From NCBI GenBank assembly GCA_023055355.1, contig JALJCS010000052.1:2683501-2747500 (forward strand): a DNA stretch of 64,000 nucleotides. The letters run 5' to 3'. Below the pieces are notes generated by a model, which searched no databases, had not been told where the DNA came from, and saw nothing but the letters and a program-made list of their open reading frames with translations. A program made the position numbers and the translations under genes. The DNA is from Agelaius tricolor. Lineage: Eukaryota > Chordata > Aves > Passeriformes > Icteridae. Numbering within the stretch: the first letter of the stretch is position 1; each line of letters begins with the position of its first letter. Shown in pieces: positions 60,700 to 64,000 of the stretch.

Positions 60700-63283
60700 G
60701 CCAGAGTCTATTCTTGAGGGTGCCTTCAAGAGAGATGCCTCAGGATATCACCAAGTCAACAACTGCGCTTGTGCCTTCAAGGCACCTGTGACAGACAAGC
60801 CTCAGGAAGGCTGCAGGACAGCAAGTCCTGCACTCTGCTCTTGAGGGCTCCTGCCACAATGACAGGAGACTCCTCCTAAGCCATTCAGGTGACCAAATCC
60901 CACCGTCTGGACCTGATGGCGCTGGCCGCAGGAATGGCAGACGCCTCGGAAAAGCTCCGAGTCACAGAGTCCCGCAGGCTGGCCTCGAGCTCAGCTGCGG
61001 GAATGACGCTGCGGAAAAGCTCCGGCTGAGACGGGAAGGAGCGAGCTGTGCGGGGGCTCCTCACGGCACCGCTCTGTCCCCTTCTGTCCCGTCGCCTGTT
61101 CCGAGCACCCGGGCAAGCTTCTATTTCCCACGTGTCACAAAGGGCCCTTGGTCACCGGCTTCCATTCCATGCAACGCCGACCCTGCTGCAGCGTGCCAGC
61201 CAGGGCCCTTGCACACACTGCCGCCTGCCCCGGGGCCGCCCCCAGCCCGGCCAAAGTGGCCCAGGCTGGAAGCAATCCCTGCGCCCACGTGTCTCAGGCA
61301 GCCCCACAGGATCTCTTGCAACTGCTCCAAACATCAGCAAATGCTGCCCTGCTCTGTGGGCTCGGGCCAGTTCAGAATCCTCACTTCAGGAAAGCTTTAC
61401 TTCCCATTGCTCAACTCAAGCACTTGCAAAAGTTGCAAACTTCTCCAATGAATAGCCACGAGAATGGGAATGCTTTGGAAGTTTCTTCCCTTCTCAAAGC
61501 AGCAACTCCTTTGCCTTAACATCATCCACTGCAAGTCACTTGACCAAACATAACACTACACAGAGCCAAAAAGAAGGCCATTCTTTGATTGGCAAGTGCT
61601 TTTCCAAGAAGGGATGATCATCTCCTCATTCTCTTAAAGGAATAAAAGCTCTCAAGAAATGAAAGACCACTCAGCGTTACAAGAGTAACCCAAACAAATG
61701 AGTAGATGGCAAAAGGGCTAATCCTCCCCCAGTACAGATATCTAAGTGGCCAAGAAAGTACAGCTCTCCCCTCTTGTTCCCTGCAGGAGAAACAGGACCA
61801 GGAAAAGAAATAGTCACAGAGATTTTTTTCTGCCCTCCAGAACCAAAGCTGTGCCAAAGCACAGATGCTGCCTTCAAAGGGACTCAAATTCAAGCCCAGA
61901 CCTCTCACCTTCCAGAAAACTCCTTCCCCAAAACCCACCCCCCCAAACACCCCCACAGAAGCCCTCAACACCCTGCCAGGACCCCCAGCTCTGCCCGTCC
62001 CTCCGCAGAGCTTTCCCAGCCTCCAGCAGGGCCCCTGCTTCCCTGCACCTGCCGTGGGATGGCACTCAGGAGGATCTGCTCCAAGGCCTTCCCTGGCTTG
62101 GAGCAAAGCCAGCCTGCCAGGCCTATGGTTCCTGGGTCATCCTTGCCAGCCAGCCTTCCCGTGCACGGCTCTTCCATGGGCACATCTGCGCTCAGCTCGC
62201 ACTTCTCCACTCTGGCAGGCCTGCTGGGAAAGGATCCAGAGCAGCCTGGCAAGCTCTTTCTCCAGCTCCTTCTTCACTCTTGGGGGAGCTAGAACATCCC
62301 ACAGGAAAGACACTGCTGCCACAAGAACTGGGTGGCATCGGGCAGCTCTGGGGAGACCCCTCAGCACTGCTGTATCCTGAGGGAACGCTGCTGGCCATCC
62401 CCTGTGCGTATCCGCAAAAGCTTCAAATCAGCTGCCTCAGCTTCCAGGGCCTCTCTTGGCCAGCATCCTGATGTGGATGCAGGGCTGCTGCCAGGCACCG
62501 CTGGCACCCAGCGGGACAGGACCGGCTGTCTCGTGTCCACGCAGCAGCCCTGACACACAGCCAGGGCCATGCCGAAAGCAGACAAACGCTCCCGGCTCAG
62601 CAGAGAGGAGCAAGGAGCACCGGGCTGCTCTCAGCCTATCGCAGCATGCTGCTCCAGTGGGAGGGGCAGGCCGGCCACCCACATGCAGGCCATGCCCTGC
62701 GTCAAAAGGACGGGCATTTTGTCCTTTTCATCCCTCCAGCCCAGAACCAGGCCTGACATCTCCTCCTCTGGAATGGAGCTTTTCCCGTTACAACGTCATC
62801 TCACGCTTGGCCAGTGCATGAGATGAGGCTGCAATGACTTGTGATACTCCCTCCATGCCAAGCACAGCTCCATTGTGGCACAGCTTCCCATCCATTGACC
62901 AGTCCATTGTTTCCCTCAAGGGTCAAATTCCCACCAGTTAAACCATAAGGTTTCCTTCATTGTCTGTTCTTCATTATCTTGTTGACACGCACAACAGCGT
63001 GTGTCCAAATATGGCAGGGCCTTTGACACCACTTTGGTCCTGACACACAGGCTCCTTGTGCCACTGCTGGCCTCCAGTGTGCTCAGCAAGATCTGGAACT
63101 GCACAGTGCTCTGCAACTGCACCTTCAGCACAGGGACCTTTCCAGCCTGGCCTGCCCTTGTTCCTCTGGCTCTGTGCACAAAACACGGCGTGGCAGAGAA
63201 CGGCAGCAGGGGCCTGTGTGTCCCAGGGCCCCGGATTTGCTTCACCTCCACAGGCATGCGGGCAAAGTGAAGAAGCCAAACTG
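60700..63283. other. Spacer between copy 8 and copy 9, 2584 bp
   Basis: Same layout; the G-quadruplex-type tract is at 61926-61954. Private changes occur near 60834 and 62817, more than in the inner spacers. Confidence 0.6.
60889..61139 (-). promoter_or_regulatory. Candidate promoter / 5' UTR of copy 8
   Basis: Same CpG-rich element. The duplicated motif is at 61024-61012 and 60959-60947, and the E-box at 61129-61134. Confidence 0.35.
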
Positions 63284-63289
63284 TTTATT
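63284..63289 (-). promoter_or_regulatory. Poly(A) signal AATAAA of copy 9
   Basis: AATAAA on the gene strand, 129 bp past the stop codon at 63418-63420. It is intact although the neighbouring intron 14 of this copy is diverged. Confidence 0.7.
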
Positions 63290-63379
63290 CACGGAAGGCC
63301 AAGCAAAGGGAGGAGTGGTGAGGGAAGAAAGGGGACGGGCAGGGTCTGAGGGCTGGGGAGGCACGCAGTTGTCAACAGG

Positions 63380-64000
63380 CAGGGAGAAGGCAGGAGCTAT
63401 GGCAACTTCCCACAGGCTCAGCTGTGCCAATCATCAGCTGTGCCTGAAGCTCCAGCTGGTCTCTCCTGGTCTCTTCTGGTCTCTCCAGGTGATCTCCTCT
63501 TCCATGGTGTCTTCAGGCCTTTTAGCAGCAATGGTTCTTCTGAGCCGCCAGATAAACGGAGTTCTGCAGATCTCTCCATGATTCTCTGCTGAAGCGCTAT
63601 GTTCCTTTGGGAAGGGCTGTCATCTCTTCTCAGGCCTTGAAGGGCTGCAAGAGACATGAGCAGAGCCACGGTCAGAGGCTGGATCTGCAGGTAGCCAAGG
63701 AGGCCTTCCTGCCAGGGCCATAGCTCCTAACTCTGGCCATGGACAGGAGGCAGCAGGAGACAGGCAGCAGGGTTAGAAGGTGCTGGCCACCAATCTCCCC
63801 TGCGCGTCTCCCTGAGATCTCTCTGTGCTTGTCCACACAGGGAGCGAAGCCTGCCGCAGCCAGGGCAGGATTTGCAGTTCCCCCAGCGGCAGCCCCCGCT
63901 GTCAGCCCGCTGCCCGCACTCACCCTCATTGAGGAGCTGGAGCTCTTCCTTGCGGCCCCTCATGACCATCCCGGCCATCCCTGCCAAAACAGAGCCTGTC
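63380..64000 (-). repeat. Tandem unit 9, first 621 bp only, most diverged copy
   Basis: It aligns without gaps to the first 621 bp of the other units. It carries seven private substitutions in that short stretch, at 63678, 63763, 63764, 63765, 63768, 63769 and 63865. All lie in intron 14. Exons 14 and 15 and the upstream poly(A) signal are unchanged. Confidence 0.95.
63418..64000 (-). CDS. MROH family protein, copy 9, 3' end only (exons 14-15)
   Basis: Only the last two coding exons are inside the window: exon 14 at 63980-63924 and exon 15 at 63644-63418. Both translate exactly as in the other copies (MAGMVMRGRKEELQLLNE, then the 74-residue tail and TGA). The acceptor of exon 14 is present just before the window ends. 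Whether the rest of the gene is intact cannot be seen. Confidence 0.8.

Larger units (their letters stand above)
55466..63379 (-). repeat. Tandem unit 8 (7914 bp)
   Basis: The 5' half of the gene matches units 4 and 5 (Gly15, Pro72, Val93, Val238-Glu239, seven-G run). The 3' half matches unit 7 (intron 12, pure CTG tract). It has the most private changes of the complete units: Pro308Leu, Gly478Ala, a silent change in exon 13, 'ctctgctc' for 'ctgtggtc' at about 60834, and 'gtgcatg' for 'gtgcgtg' near 62817. Confidence 0.97.
1..64000. repeat. Head-to-tail tandem array of ~7.92 kb gene-bearing units
   Basis: The same sequence recurs from 1, 7911, 15836, 23773, 31699, 39625, 47547, 55466 and 63380, always in the same orientation. 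Each unit contains one complete minus-strand MROH-family gene and a 2584 bp spacer. The units differ by scattered single-base changes, a variable CTG tract and one extra G in an intron. This pattern is typical of recent segmental tandem duplication kept uniform by unequal exchange. The left end of the window is inside the array, so the true copy number is higher than the 8.1 units seen here. Confidence 0.98.

Noticed and set aside
1..64000. CRISPR array, phage, insertion sequence or bacterial operon
   Set aside because: The repeated units are 7.9 kb genes with introns. There are no short regularly spaced repeats, no transposase or inverted ends, and no bacterial gene organisation.

Overview
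The window is vertebrate nuclear DNA, most likely from a bird and plausibly a songbird. It shows GT-AG introns of about 80-370 bp, CpG-rich introns, an AATAAA polyadenylation signal, and one recognisable gene family, the maestro HEAT-like repeat (MROH) proteins, in the form I know from avian genomes. The organism call is an inference from gene family and gene structure. No bacterial operons, tRNA, rRNA or CRISPR elements are visible.

The whole 64 kb is a head-to-tail tandem array of one ~7.92 kb unit. Eight complete units start at 1, 7911, 15836, 23773, 31699, 39625, 47547 and 55466, and the first 621 bp of a ninth start at 63380. The array runs off the left end, because the window opens inside a 3' UTR, and it reaches the right end. 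Unit lengths are 7910, 7925, 7937, 7926, 7926, 7922, 7919 and 7914 bp. All of this variation is explained by two intronic tracts: a CTG/CAG microsatellite (14, 20, 23, 19, 19, 18, 18 and 16 triplets) and one G homopolymer.

Each unit holds one minus-strand gene of 15 coding exons spanning about 5.2 kb. In copy 1 the exons are 5230-5113, 4864-4800, 4685-4353, 4169-4021, 3764-3617, 3410-3229, 3146-3009, 2740-2626, 2453-2316, 2047-1874, 1765-1610, 1450-1349, 978-876, 601-545 and 265-39. I derived this structure by reading splice sites and checking phase at every junction. It gives an open frame of 734 codons plus stop in all eight complete copies. The predicted protein has a charged, low-complexity N-terminal part (about residues 1-172), an alpha-helical HEAT-like MROH body (about 173-660) and a polar C-terminal tail.

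Between the start codon of one gene and the poly(A) signal of the next lies a spacer of exactly 2584 bp in all eight copies. It has a CpG-rich stretch with a duplicated motif just upstream of the gene (candidate promoter/5' UTR) and a minus-strand G-quadruplex-type sequence, but no gene I can support.

The copies differ at only eight amino-acid positions by my reading. Linked variants are shuffled between copies, as expected from unequal crossing-over and gene conversion. Units 4 and 5 look identical. The ninth, truncated unit carries a cluster of private changes and may mark the edge of the array. The main interest is a young, homogenised, probably expressed multicopy MROH cluster with an unstable intronic CTG tract, not a new enzymatic system.
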